A model generated the notes under the pieces. That model ran no database searches, was not told the DNA's origin, and worked only from the letters and a program-made list of their open reading frames with translations. Positions 8,242 to 15,040 of a DNA stretch of 42,939 nucleotides are shown here, piece after piece; position 1 is the stretch's first letter, and every line of letters starts with the position of its first letter. Position numbers and translations under genes: made by a program. The DNA comes from JAPLDP01 sp964628285 (GTDB lineage: Bacteria > Bacteroidota > Bacteroidia > Bacteroidales > JAGONC01), in the NCBI GenBank assembly GCA_964628285.1, contig CAZVNP010000025.1:1-42939 (forward strand), read 5' to 3'.

Positions 8242-8306
8242 GGTGCGTCAGGGAAACGTTATCCAAAACCGTCCCTTATAAATTAACAAAACTTAAAACT
8301 CAAAGA

Positions 8307-8707
8307 ATGAAAAATTTAACCATCCTTTGCGTACTCCTCGTTATATTATCCTCCTGCAACGGACAAAAGAAGAAATACCCGTATCCGGACGTTACCCTCA
8401 ATCATATTGAATTTTCTAAAATTACTTTTACTGTGAATGAGAAACGTTACGACACGGGTTCTGGCTCTATCCCGGTGGCCGGTTAAATTATTTTCAACCA
8501 AGAGAGGATATTGAGATACAAGGAGTGTTATGCAAACGATCGCAGGTGAGGGGAGGCATTTATCTTTATGAAAGCGGCCGGTTAAAGAAATGCGCGTCGG
8601 CCAAGGACCAAACCATCGACAGTGTGTTTTGCGGAAAGAATTTCACACTTAAATTCGACAAAAACGGCAACATAATCTACGCTGTAAAAGAGAAAATATT
8701 TGATTAA
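8307..8707 (+). pseudogene. Frameshifted small lipoprotein
   Basis: The first frame (8307-8486) encodes a lipoprotein signal with lipobox LSSC (Cys17) and ends after 59 residues at VAG-stop. The second frame continues with WLYPGGRLNYFQP and GIYLYESGRLKKC, then FTLKFDKNGN, to a stop at 8707. The second part has the repeated aromatic-Tyr-x-x-Gly-x-Leu pattern of proteins that pair a printed-back sentence of beta hairpins, so it looks like real coding sequence and not a shadow. The frame change falls between about 8440 and 8462. Either the gene is broken or there is a base error in the assembly. Joined, it would encode about 130 residues. It sits 65 bp after the FISUMP gene on the same strand. 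Confidence 0.65.
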
Positions 8708-8751
8708 CCTAATCAATTTTTTAATTTTATGTTTCATTAAAACCTGAAGCC

Positions 8752-9831
8752 ATGAAAACATTGATTTTATTAGTTATTGTATTCCTGCTGCAGCCGGTGA
8801 CCTCATGCATGAGTGATGACAGCGCCGGTCGCAGGGAGGTGCAGAAAGCCTATGAGTCGCGCCTCAATGGTCATGCCGATGAAGCCCTGGGCATTCTGAA
8901 CACGCTGCTGTCGAAAGATTCGACGCTGGCCCTGGCCCATTATGAGCTGGCCCGCACCAAATGGTACATGCTGACGGGCGGAGGCGATGTCAGGATTGAT
9001 GACATCCTGGCCTCCTTAGACAAATCCGTGGCCTATGACCCCGGCAATGTGGGCTATGCCTTCACAAGGGCCACGGCCACCTTCCTCAAGGCGTTCATCA
9101 GCATGCAACGGCAGTCGGAGCAGGTAGCCCAGGACATCGCGGCGACCGGCCGGGCTTATGAAGATGTGCTGAAGCTGCGGCCTGATCACAGGCAGGCCAT
9201 GCTGTACCTCGTCGAGATTTACGGCATGCTGCCGCCCGACATGGGTGGTGACAGCCTCAAAGGCGCCCATTACGCCGCCGAGCTGGCAAAGCTGGATGAT
9301 TATTACGGCGCCAAGGCTCGCCTCGACCTGTCGCCGGAGGGTACCGATCCTCTCGCCTTCTGGACGGATTATGCGACCACGCACGAAAAGAACGCCGCCG
9401 TCCTGTCGGAGCTGGGCAAAGCCTGCCTGTTCACAGACAAACCGGAGGAGGCGGAGAAATATTTCACCGAAGCCATGGCGCTGGATCCGTCCAGGAATAT
9501 CCTGTTGCTGGACATCGCGCGGTATCATCTCATGCAGGTTATGAGAAACAAAGAGACGGCCGATAAGGAATTGCCGCTGTCGGCGACCTATTTCGAGAAG
9601 TATCTCAGCAGCACGCCGGCGCCCATCATACCGCTGAAGGCCTATGCCACGGGGTGGCTGTCCCGTATCAAACAGTTCCAGGGCGACCAGGCCGGCGCCG
9701 AGAAGCTGACAGCCGAGGCCAAAGCGCTGGATCCCTATTTCTCCCATGCTACCGGCATACCGACGGCGTTCCTCTTCGACCCGCCGGAGAAGGAGAATGA
9801 CAGGTTTGTGTCGTTTTTTTCGTTTTATTGA
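8752..9831 (+). CDS. TPR lipoprotein
   Basis: A 359-residue protein with a lipoprotein signal peptide; Cys19 follows VTS in a plausible lipobox, so it is probably anchored in the outer or inner membrane facing the periplasm. Helical TPR-like units are visible at about 30-63 (AYESRLNGHADEALGILNTLL), 140-165 and most clearly 217-250 (AVLSELGKACLFTDKPEEAE). Another helix pair lies at about 300-330. No enzyme motif is present. The GC content of the gene is visibly higher than that of its upstream neighbours. It follows the broken lipoprotein by 44 bp and ends 5 bp before a large nested palindrome. TPR lipoproteins usually act as protein-protein adaptors in the envelope; the partner is not known. 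Confidence 0.82.
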   Translation: MKTLILLVIVFLLQPVTSCMSDDSAGRREVQKAYESRLNGHADEALGILNTLLSKDSTLALAHYELARTKWYMLTGGGDVRIDDILASLDKSVAYDPGNVGYAFTRATATFLKAFISMQRQSEQVAQDIAATGRAYEDVLKLRPDHRQAMLYLVEIYGMLPPDMGGDSLKGAHYAAELAKLDDYYGAKARLDLSPEGTDPLAFWTDYATTHEKNAAVLSELGKACLFTDKPEEAEKYFTEAMALDPSRNILLLDIARYHLMQVMRNKETADKELPLSATYFEKYLSSTPAPIIPLKAYATGWLSRIKQFQGDQAGAEKLTAEAKALDPYFSHATGIPTAFLFDPPEKENDRFVSFFSFY

Positions 9832-9836
9832 TGACC

Positions 9837-9976
9837 TCACCCCAAACCCCTCTCCTACCTGAAGGAGAGGGGCTTAAGATCACCCCTTTATCCTTTAGGA
9901 GAGGGGCTTTGGATAACCCCCTTCGCCTTTAGGAGAAGGGGGCAAGGGGGATAAGGTGGTCAGGGATTTGGGGTGA
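9837..9976. terminator. Large nested palindrome after the TPR gene (CCTCACCCC family, copy 3)
   Basis: Outer arms TCACCCCAAA (9837-9846) and TTTGGGGTGA (9967-9976) are perfectly complementary. Inside are a 10-bp stem CCCCTCTCCT/AGGAGAGGGG (9847-9872), a weaker middle hairpin, and CCCCCTTC/GAAGGGGG (9917-9942). The structure starts 5 bp after the stop at 9831 and probably ends that transcript. No long T-run follows on the plus strand, so it is not a textbook intrinsic terminator. Confidence 0.55.
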
Positions 9977-10000
9977 AGTTGTAAAAAATTCTTATCTTCA
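9967..10000 (+). promoter_or_regulatory. Putative promoter of the radical SAM operon
   Basis: TTTG at 9967-9970 is followed 22 bp later by TATCTTCA at 9993-10000, which differs from TAnnTTTG at the last two positions. It lies 37 bp upstream of the ATG at 10038. The -33 element overlaps the outer arm of the palindrome. Confidence 0.4.
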
Positions 10001-10023
10001 CAACAAAATAAAATAGACTTAAT

Positions 10024-10030
10024 AAGGAGG
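10024..10030 (+). promoter_or_regulatory. Strong Shine-Dalgarno sequence
   Basis: AAGGAGG ends 7 bp before the ATG at 10038. It is a near-perfect anti-SD complement and stands out because other genes in this window start after A-rich sequence with no SD, as is usual in Bacteroidota. Confidence 0.6.
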
Positions 10031-10037
10031 AATACCC

Positions 10038-10442
10038 ATGATCGAATATGTCCATAACCACATCACAAGCGAGTTGAATCAGAACACCCGCACCGACACT
10101 ATCTTTATCCTGACGGCCATCCTGCTCAACCTCATCATACTGGCCGTCAACTCCGCCATGGTGGAGAACTCACGCACCAGCAACACATCGCTGATCGTCA
10201 TGTTTCTCTTCGTCGCCCTGATCGTCCTGGTGAACTTAGTGGTCATTTTCGGGCTGGTCAAGGGCAAGCAAACGCGTGCCAGGCTGCTGACAGGCCTGAT
10301 GACCATGTACAAGGACCAGAACGTTGACAAGTATTATGACCGGTCACTCCTGAGCAATTACAGCACACGGTACAACCTGTTTATCCTCGTGGTGGTCTTC
10401 ACCGGTGTCATCGCTGCCGTGGTGCCCTTTGTCATGAGATGA
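10038..10442 (+). CDS. Small integral membrane protein
   Basis: A 134-residue protein with three predicted membrane helices at about 22-41 (TIFILTAILLNLIILAVNSA), 50-74 (SLIVMFLFVALIVLVNLVVIFGLVK) and 111-131 (NLFILVVVFTGVIAAVVPFV). A cytoplasmic-type loop between helices 2 and 3 carries the basic run KGKQTRAR and a Tyr-rich segment. I do not recognise the family. It is the first gene of a four-gene operon with the small protein and two radical SAM enzymes, and its last bases overlap the start of the next gene. It has the only strong Shine-Dalgarno sequence seen here. A role as a membrane partner for the downstream enzymes is inference from position. Confidence 0.82.
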   Translation: MIEYVHNHITSELNQNTRTDTIFILTAILLNLIILAVNSAMVENSRTSNTSLIVMFLFVALIVLVNLVVIFGLVKGKQTRARLLTGLMTMYKDQNVDKYYDRSLLSNYSTRYNLFILVVVFTGVIAAVVPFVMR

Positions 10443-10789
10443 TCCTGTGGTTCAGAACGTTTTCATTGCATTCATCCCCCAATACTGAAAAGATGGGAAC
10501 CATTTTTTCAATGCATAAGGTATTTCATTACCATGATCATGTTATCAGAGCGGAGAAGCGATCGTTGCTTTTCACCATGGAATATTCGCTTATCATCGAC
10601 GACGTAAAGCAGGATCAGATCTTCGGTCTATACGGTACCCTTGTCCTTCACGGCTTCTTAGAGGGTAAGGATGGGCGGCGGCCTGTGAAGGTCATAATGA
10701 AGCAGAGGATTTTCACTACCAGGTTTTTTTGTCTCATTGATGGCGAGCTGCATCCAATGAATGATTATGACATCCTCAAAAACAAATAG
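10439..10789 (+). CDS. Small unknown protein in radical SAM operon
   Basis: A 116-residue protein, or 98 or 92 residues if translation begins at the internal ATG at 10493 or 10511. The ATG at 10439 overlaps the TGA of the preceding gene, which favours coupling. The 10493 start is preceded by GAAAAG. From about residue 45 the sequence alternates as expected for a compact beta-rich domain (MEYSLIIDDVKQDQIFGLYG, LVLHGFL, VKVIMKQRIFTTRFFCLIDG). No signal peptide, cysteine pattern or leader-like Gly-Gly site is evident, so it does not look like a classic RiPP precursor. It overlaps the next gene, a radical SAM enzyme, by 29 bp. I do not recognise the family. Confidence 0.65.
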   Translation: MILWFRTFSLHSSPNTEKMGTIFSMHKVFHYHDHVIRAEKRSLLFTMEYSLIIDDVKQDQIFGLYGTLVLHGFLEGKDGRRPVKVIMKQRIFTTRFFCLIDGELHPMNDYDILKNK

Positions 10790-11672
10790 GGTTATCTTTT
10801 TTCTGTCGGCCATCAACTATGTATTACAGACGATGGCGACAGGCAGGGAACGGCCGTGGGTCGGTGGCATTGCCCTCAATGACAGTTGCAATCTCCGATG
10901 TCATCACTGCCCGGTCTCTCACCGCGATATCCCGGACCTCACCTTTGACCAGGTCTGTCAGGGGCTGGAGGCATTACACCGCATGGGTATACGGACACTT
11001 TACCTGGAAGGCGGTGAGCCTTTCATGTGGCACGATCAGGGCCGCCGGCTGGAAGATGTTATTGGCCTGGCCCGGGCTGCCGGCTTCCTCTTCATCACCT
11101 TGTATACCAACGGGACCTTCCCCATCGAAACCAGCGCCGATACGGTCTTTGTAAGCCTCGACGGTCTGAAGGTGAACCATGAAGCCAACCGTGGAAGATA
11201 CTATGACAGGATCATGTCGAACATTGCCTCTTCCGGTCATAAAAAGATATTCATTAACTACACCATCACCCGTAAAAACGAGGGTGACATTGAACGGTTC
11301 TGCCTGGAGATGGCTTCGAGGAAGAATATTAAAGGCACCTTCTTTTATTTTTATACCCCTTATCATGGTGAAGATGACCTGTGGCTGAGCCATAATGAAA
11401 AAAAGGACATCATCATCAGGCTGCTGGACTTAAAAACGAGAGGCTTTCATATTCTCAATTCAAAGCCGGCGCTGTTAAGTATTGCGCGCGATTCCTGGCG
11501 CCGTCCCAACAGCCTGGCCTATCTGTATGCCGAAGGCAGGATGTACCGCTGCTGCAGGGCTGCAGACCAGGAGGAGATATGCCGCCAGTGCGGTTACCTG
11601 GGTTTCACTGAGATTTATCACATTACGCGTTTACATCCGCAGGCTGTTATGACTGCTTTCAAATACCTCTGA
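10761..11672 (+). CDS. Radical SAM protein
   Basis: A 303-residue radical SAM enzyme. The 4Fe-4S/SAM motif CNLRCHHC (CX3CX2C) has Cys43, Cys47 and Cys50. The SAM-binding EGGEP is at 83-87, and later strands (LYTNGT, TVFVSLDG) complete the partial barrel. A C-terminal cysteine group, Cys264, Cys265, Cys274 and Cys277, could bind an auxiliary cluster, as in SPASM or Twitch domains, although the spacing is not a standard SPASM one. The N-terminus is hydrophobic (VIFFLSAINYVLQ) and may dock on a membrane. The substrate is unknown. It overlaps the preceding small gene by 29 bp and ends 8 bp before a second radical SAM gene. Paired radical SAM enzymes suggest sequential steps on one substrate; that is inference. 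Confidence 0.92.
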   Translation: MIMTSSKTNRVIFFLSAINYVLQTMATGRERPWVGGIALNDSCNLRCHHCPVSHRDIPDLTFDQVCQGLEALHRMGIRTLYLEGGEPFMWHDQGRRLEDVIGLARAAGFLFITLYTNGTFPIETSADTVFVSLDGLKVNHEANRGRYYDRIMSNIASSGHKKIFINYTITRKNEGDIERFCLEMASRKNIKGTFFYFYTPYHGEDDLWLSHNEKKDIIIRLLDLKTRGFHILNSKPALLSIARDSWRRPNSLAYLYAEGRMYRCCRAADQEEICRQCGYLGFTEIYHITRLHPQAVMTAFKYL

Positions 11673-11680
11673 TCCTGATT

Positions 11681-12946
11681 ATGTTGACCCTTCTCAGACA
11701 TATGCTGACCGACCCTGCGGACGATTTCACCTTCCGCCGTTATAATCCACAGGATCAGATCACATTGAGAAGCGGCACGGGGCTCTATATCCACATCCCC
11801 TTCTGTACCCATTTCTGTCCTTATTGTCCTTATCTGAAGATCAGGTATAGCAAAGCGACGGCGCTGGCATACAAGGAGGCGCTGATAAGGGAAATACGAC
11901 TTTACCATGACCTGTTCGGCCGTGCCGGTTTCTCCTCCCTTTACATCGGCGGTGGCACGCCCACGCTGATGCTGGATGAGCTTGGGGAGGTGCTGGAACA
12001 CCTTCACCGTTGCTTCAACATAAAAGGAGACCTGGCCATCGAAACCAATCCCAACGACGTGGACCGTGGCGTGGTGACAAAGCTAGGGTCACTGGGTTTT
12101 AACCTCGTCAGCCTGGGTATACAGAGTTTCGATGACCGTTATTTGCGGCAGATCGGACGGGATTACGATGCTCCGGTTGCCGTGAAAGCCCTTGAAACGG
12201 TCGGAGCCGGAGATTTCGATACGGTCAATGTCGATCTGATGTTTGTCATCGATCATCAGACCGTCGACGATGTCATAAATGATCTGGCCGTTGCCGTGGA
12301 TCATCACATGGACCAGGTCACCTGTTATCCCTTGTTTACGTTCCCCTACAGCGAGGTAGGGCGTTTAAAGCAGTTGAAGAGGCTCAGGCTCCCCGACCGT
12401 CATCTCCGGAAGAAGATGTATTACGTCATGAATGACTTCATGGCGGAGCACGGATATACACGAACGAATGTCTGGTCCTTTAGCAGGGATCACCGTCCGG
12501 CGTTTTCCTCGGTCACGCGCGATTACTTTCTGGGTCTGGGTGCCGGTGCAGGTTCTTACAATGGAAACCGGTTCTTTTTTAACACCTTCTCGGTGCCTCA
12601 TTACATTCGGAACGTCAGGCGGTCGCTGCCCATAGCCGTCAGCATGACCGTCAGCCGGCGGCTGGAGAAGCTGTTCTGGCTATACTGGCGTCTGTATGAG
12701 ACATCCGTCCCCAAGACCGCTTACAGGGATATGTTTGGTGAGGCGCTGGAACAGGATTTTGGAAACCTCCTGCGGGTGATACGGATGCTGCAGTTCGTCG
12801 AAGCAGAAGATGATGACACTATCAGGTTGAACACCAGAGGCGCGCACCGGATACACCTGCTTCAAAACCATTATGCACTGAATTATGTCGACAAACTATG
12901 GAGGGTCTTGAAAGTACAACCTTTCCCGGAAAAGATCGCATTATGA
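11681..12946 (+). CDS. HemN/HemW-like radical SAM protein
   Basis: A 421-residue radical SAM protein of the coproporphyrinogen III oxidase-like superfamily. The signature LYIHIPFCTHFCPYC gives Cys42, Cys46 and Cys49 (CX3CX2C), followed by YIGGGTPTL with GGGTP at 90-94 and IETNPND at about 115-121. SLGIQSFDDRYLRQIGRDY is the typical HemN/HemW continuation. After the motif the residues are Pro-Tyr-Leu, where HemW usually has Asp-Phe, so this is not canonical HemW. Other relatives are heme-degrading ChuW/HutW methyltransferases and STM4012-type proteins. The second half (RDYFLGLGAGAGSYNGNRFFFNTF) keeps the usual Gly-rich turn. Fourth gene of the operon from 10038. True coproporphyrinogen oxidase activity should not be assumed. 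Confidence 0.9.
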   Translation: MLTLLRHMLTDPADDFTFRRYNPQDQITLRSGTGLYIHIPFCTHFCPYCPYLKIRYSKATALAYKEALIREIRLYHDLFGRAGFSSLYIGGGTPTLMLDELGEVLEHLHRCFNIKGDLAIETNPNDVDRGVVTKLGSLGFNLVSLGIQSFDDRYLRQIGRDYDAPVAVKALETVGAGDFDTVNVDLMFVIDHQTVDDVINDLAVAVDHHMDQVTCYPLFTFPYSEVGRLKQLKRLRLPDRHLRKKMYYVMNDFMAEHGYTRTNVWSFSRDHRPAFSSVTRDYFLGLGAGAGSYNGNRFFFNTFSVPHYIRNVRRSLPIAVSMTVSRRLEKLFWLYWRLYETSVPKTAYRDMFGEALEQDFGNLLRVIRMLQFVEAEDDDTIRLNTRGAHRIHLLQNHYALNYVDKLWRVLKVQPFPEKIAL

Positions 12947-13078
12947 CCGGGTATCCAGGACCATTTCATCCGAAAGCAGGCATCATGTGTGGTTGACCGC
13001 GGCCCATTCAGGAGTATGTGGGTTTCCCTCGTTTATTTTATCAATTAAATATTTTGACTGATCATCCTCCTTTTTGTA

Positions 13079-13209
13079 ATTTTGGATAAGCGGTTGCGAC
13101 AGACGCTTTTCAAATGTGGTGCTATAATAACTGTGGAAGGTCATAAGCATGGAATTTCACTTGCAGGTTGTTTGAAAAGCGTTTTGCAACGATTCTGCCA
13201 TCCAAAACC
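13079..13209. repeat. 131-bp imperfect inverted repeat
   Basis: The left arm begins TTTTGGAT and contains GTTGC and ACGCTTTTCAAA, ending at 13114. The right arm is its inverted copy from TTTGAAAAGCGT (13171-13182) through GCAAC to ATCCAAAA. The arms are about 35-37 bp with small bulges and a 56-base loop. It is either a strong hairpin or the remains of a miniature inverted-repeat element. It lies between the radical SAM operon and the gene at 13227; the rest of 12947-13226 holds nothing recognisable. Confidence 0.55.
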
Positions 13210-13226
13210 TTAATATTTGACCAATT

Positions 13227-14162
13227 TTGCATCCGGAGGAGCTTCATCATTTCGAGTTGCTGAAGAAAAAGATCGTGAGTATCATGCAGCAATCATATCC
13301 GGGGATCAACCCTTCCATCTCGGAGTGGAAGGGGCAGGAGATCGTGGATTTCCAGGAAGACCTGCTGAAGAAGGTGAACGCCCATGTCAGCGAGAAATGG
13401 TTTTACACCCATATGAAGGCGGCACACCGGACTTTGCCGCGCATCGATGTGCTCAATATTTTAAGCAAATACGCCGGTTATACGAACTGGGATGATTTCG
13501 TGTTCAGGAATGGCGCGCCTCTGAACCGGCGGGCCCTGACGGCGGGCGCCAACCGTTATTTCTTCATCATCCCGCTGCTGCTGGTTGCCGTGATGTGCAT
13601 CTTTTACCTGCTGTTCAGGCTTCTCAGCACACACGAATACCGTTTCAGTTTTTACGATGCCGATACCAGGGAGGCCATCACCGGCGGCACGTTAACGGTC
13701 ACGCTGCTGCCGGAGAACGAATCACCCGTCAGCTATCTCTGTCAACCCGGCGAGAGCTTTGTCCTGAAGACGGATAAGAGCCGGATACGGATGGTCGTCA
13801 ACGCCCCGTATTACAAGTCCGACACCATCACGCGCCTCCTGAACAAGTTCAACAGGAATGAGACGGTAGGCCTGCACGTCAATGATTATGCCCTGATGAT
13901 CCATTATTTCTCGACGATGAACGTGGCGGACTGGAAGAGCAGGCGGTCGAGCTTGGATAAGATGATCGACGACGGGGCAATGATCTACCAGGTGTACGAT
14001 GGCAAGAAAAACATGGGCATGCAGTTATACAACAAATGGGAGTTCATCGACCGCCTCACCATGCCCACCGGCAGCCTGAGGCAGATCGATATCTTAGACA
14101 CCAAATTCAGCGCAGGTAAAATTTCGGTGCTGCGCTTCAGGATTAATAACGAGCAAAAATGA
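13227..14162 (+). CDS. Single-pass membrane protein of unknown function
   Basis: A 311-residue protein. Residues 1-105 form a soluble, helix-rich domain (ISEWKGQEIVDFQEDLLKKV, WFYTHMKAAH, LPRIDVLNILSKYAGYTNWD). One membrane helix lies at about 111-132 (FFIIPLLLVAVMCIFYLLFR), and a beta-rich domain of about 175 residues follows, probably outside the membrane. The arrangement recalls anti-sigma or sensor-like transmembrane signalling proteins, but no known domain is evident. The start is a TTG at 13227, because a stop lies just upstream in frame and no ATG occurs until residue 20; the start is therefore uncertain. Its stop overlaps the start of the next gene by 4 bp (ATGA), so the two are translationally coupled. 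Confidence 0.75.
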   Translation: MHPEELHHFELLKKKIVSIMQQSYPGINPSISEWKGQEIVDFQEDLLKKVNAHVSEKWFYTHMKAAHRTLPRIDVLNILSKYAGYTNWDDFVFRNGAPLNRRALTAGANRYFFIIPLLLVAVMCIFYLLFRLLSTHEYRFSFYDADTREAITGGTLTVTLLPENESPVSYLCQPGESFVLKTDKSRIRMVVNAPYYKSDTITRLLNKFNRNETVGLHVNDYALMIHYFSTMNVADWKSRRSSLDKMIDDGAMIYQVYDGKKNMGMQLYNKWEFIDRLTMPTGSLRQIDILDTKFSAGKISVLRFRINNEQK

Positions 14163-14803
14163 GAAAGATCGTCAACATAGTGATCCTGGTTCTTGTTTAT
14201 CTGCTCTTCAGCGGCCGGTCGTGCGACAACCGTTCTCCGGAAGAGGAGGCTCAGGCGCAGGCAGAGGCGCTTGTGTCCACGCGCGACAGCATCCGTGATG
14301 CGTTTGAGACGGACTGGCTGTCGGAGAGCGCCTTGTATGCCCATGAGGTGACGGCCCGGCAGAAGCTCTCGGACCTGGCCGATTACATGAACGTACTGGC
14401 CGACACGACGCTCGACAGCGCCTTCAGAAAGAAGGCCGGGGAGATGATAAAGAAGATGTTCGTCACGGGTGAGGCACGCATGAGTATCATGTTACAAAGT
14501 GACCGTCAAACGAGGCTGATGCCGTTGAGTGAGGTGCTGAATGAAGCCTGGGCCGGCCCCGCCATCCTGGTGCCGTTCAGGTTTGATTCCGTGCAGGTGA
14601 GGGAGCCTCTGCACAGGGTGGACGAGACACGGTACGCCGGCACGCTGGCGTGCCGCCAGACCTTCCCGAGCCTTGCAAAGTCCGATACCACAATGATCCT
14701 TTGGTGTCATAAAGTCATCGATTTCTTCGCCGTGCGCGATGAGAAGCTCTTCGGGAAGGATACGCTTCGGGTGTGGGAGGTGGTGATGGGGGATTTCAGG
14801 TGA
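14159..14803 (+). CDS. Exported protein of unknown function
   Basis: A 214-residue protein with an N-terminal hydrophobic segment at about 4-18 followed by GRSC. Cys22 could be lipidated, but Arg at -2 makes the lipobox poor, so a plain signal peptide or uncleaved anchor is as likely. The mature region is hydrophilic and helical at first (EEEAQAQAEALVSTRDSIRDAF) and more beta-like later (ILVPFRFDSVQV, TMILWCHKVIDFFAV). I do not recognise the family. It is coupled by a 4-bp overlap to the transmembrane protein upstream, so the two probably act together at the envelope. The gene ends 9 bp before a 7-bp-period tandem array. Confidence 0.72.
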   Translation: MRKIVNIVILVLVYLLFSGRSCDNRSPEEEAQAQAEALVSTRDSIRDAFETDWLSESALYAHEVTARQKLSDLADYMNVLADTTLDSAFRKKAGEMIKKMFVTGEARMSIMLQSDRQTRLMPLSEVLNEAWAGPAILVPFRFDSVQVREPLHRVDETRYAGTLACRQTFPSLAKSDTTMILWCHKVIDFFAVRDEKLFGKDTLRVWEVVMGDFR

Positions 14804-14812
14804 GGGCCGGCT

Positions 14813-14938
14813 CAGTCGTCAGTCGTCAGTCGTCAGTTGTCAGTTGTCAGTTGTCAGTTGTCAGTCGTCAGTCACCTCATCCCCTGGCCCTCCCGCTTTT
14901 AGCGGGGCAGGCTTTCTCCTAAAAGAGAAGGGGAAATT
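14813..14938. repeat. Tandem array plus composite hairpin between convergent genes
   Basis: Positions 14813-14873 hold about 8.5 units of CAGTCGT/CAGTTGT, the same unit family as 5011-5070. They are followed at once by the composite element CCTCATCCCCTGGCCCTC, hairpin CCCGCTTTTAGCGGG, CAGGC, TTCTCCTAAAAGAGAAGGGG (14873-14938). Residual CTGAAGA and CAACTGACGACTGG units reach 15042. The genes on either side converge here, so the element may end transcription from both. Confidence 0.75.
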
Positions 14939-15040
14939 TTACCGTAACCTGTAATCCCTCCTTCGGCGTGACTTTACTTGAAGCTTGCAGGGATTCCCTC
15001 ACCCTGACTGAAGACTGAAGATTGACAACTGACGACTGGC

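Noticed and set aside
9016..9840. A 274-residue open frame antisense to the TPR lipoprotein
   Set aside because: It is a shadow of the GC-rich TPR gene: Arg/Gly/Leu-rich with no domain, and the plus-strand frame has a signal peptide and TPR pattern.
11681..12946. Coproporphyrinogen III oxidase (hemN)
   Set aside because: The superfamily motif is present, but residues after the last Cys and the operon context do not fit HemN; a cautious family-level call was made.
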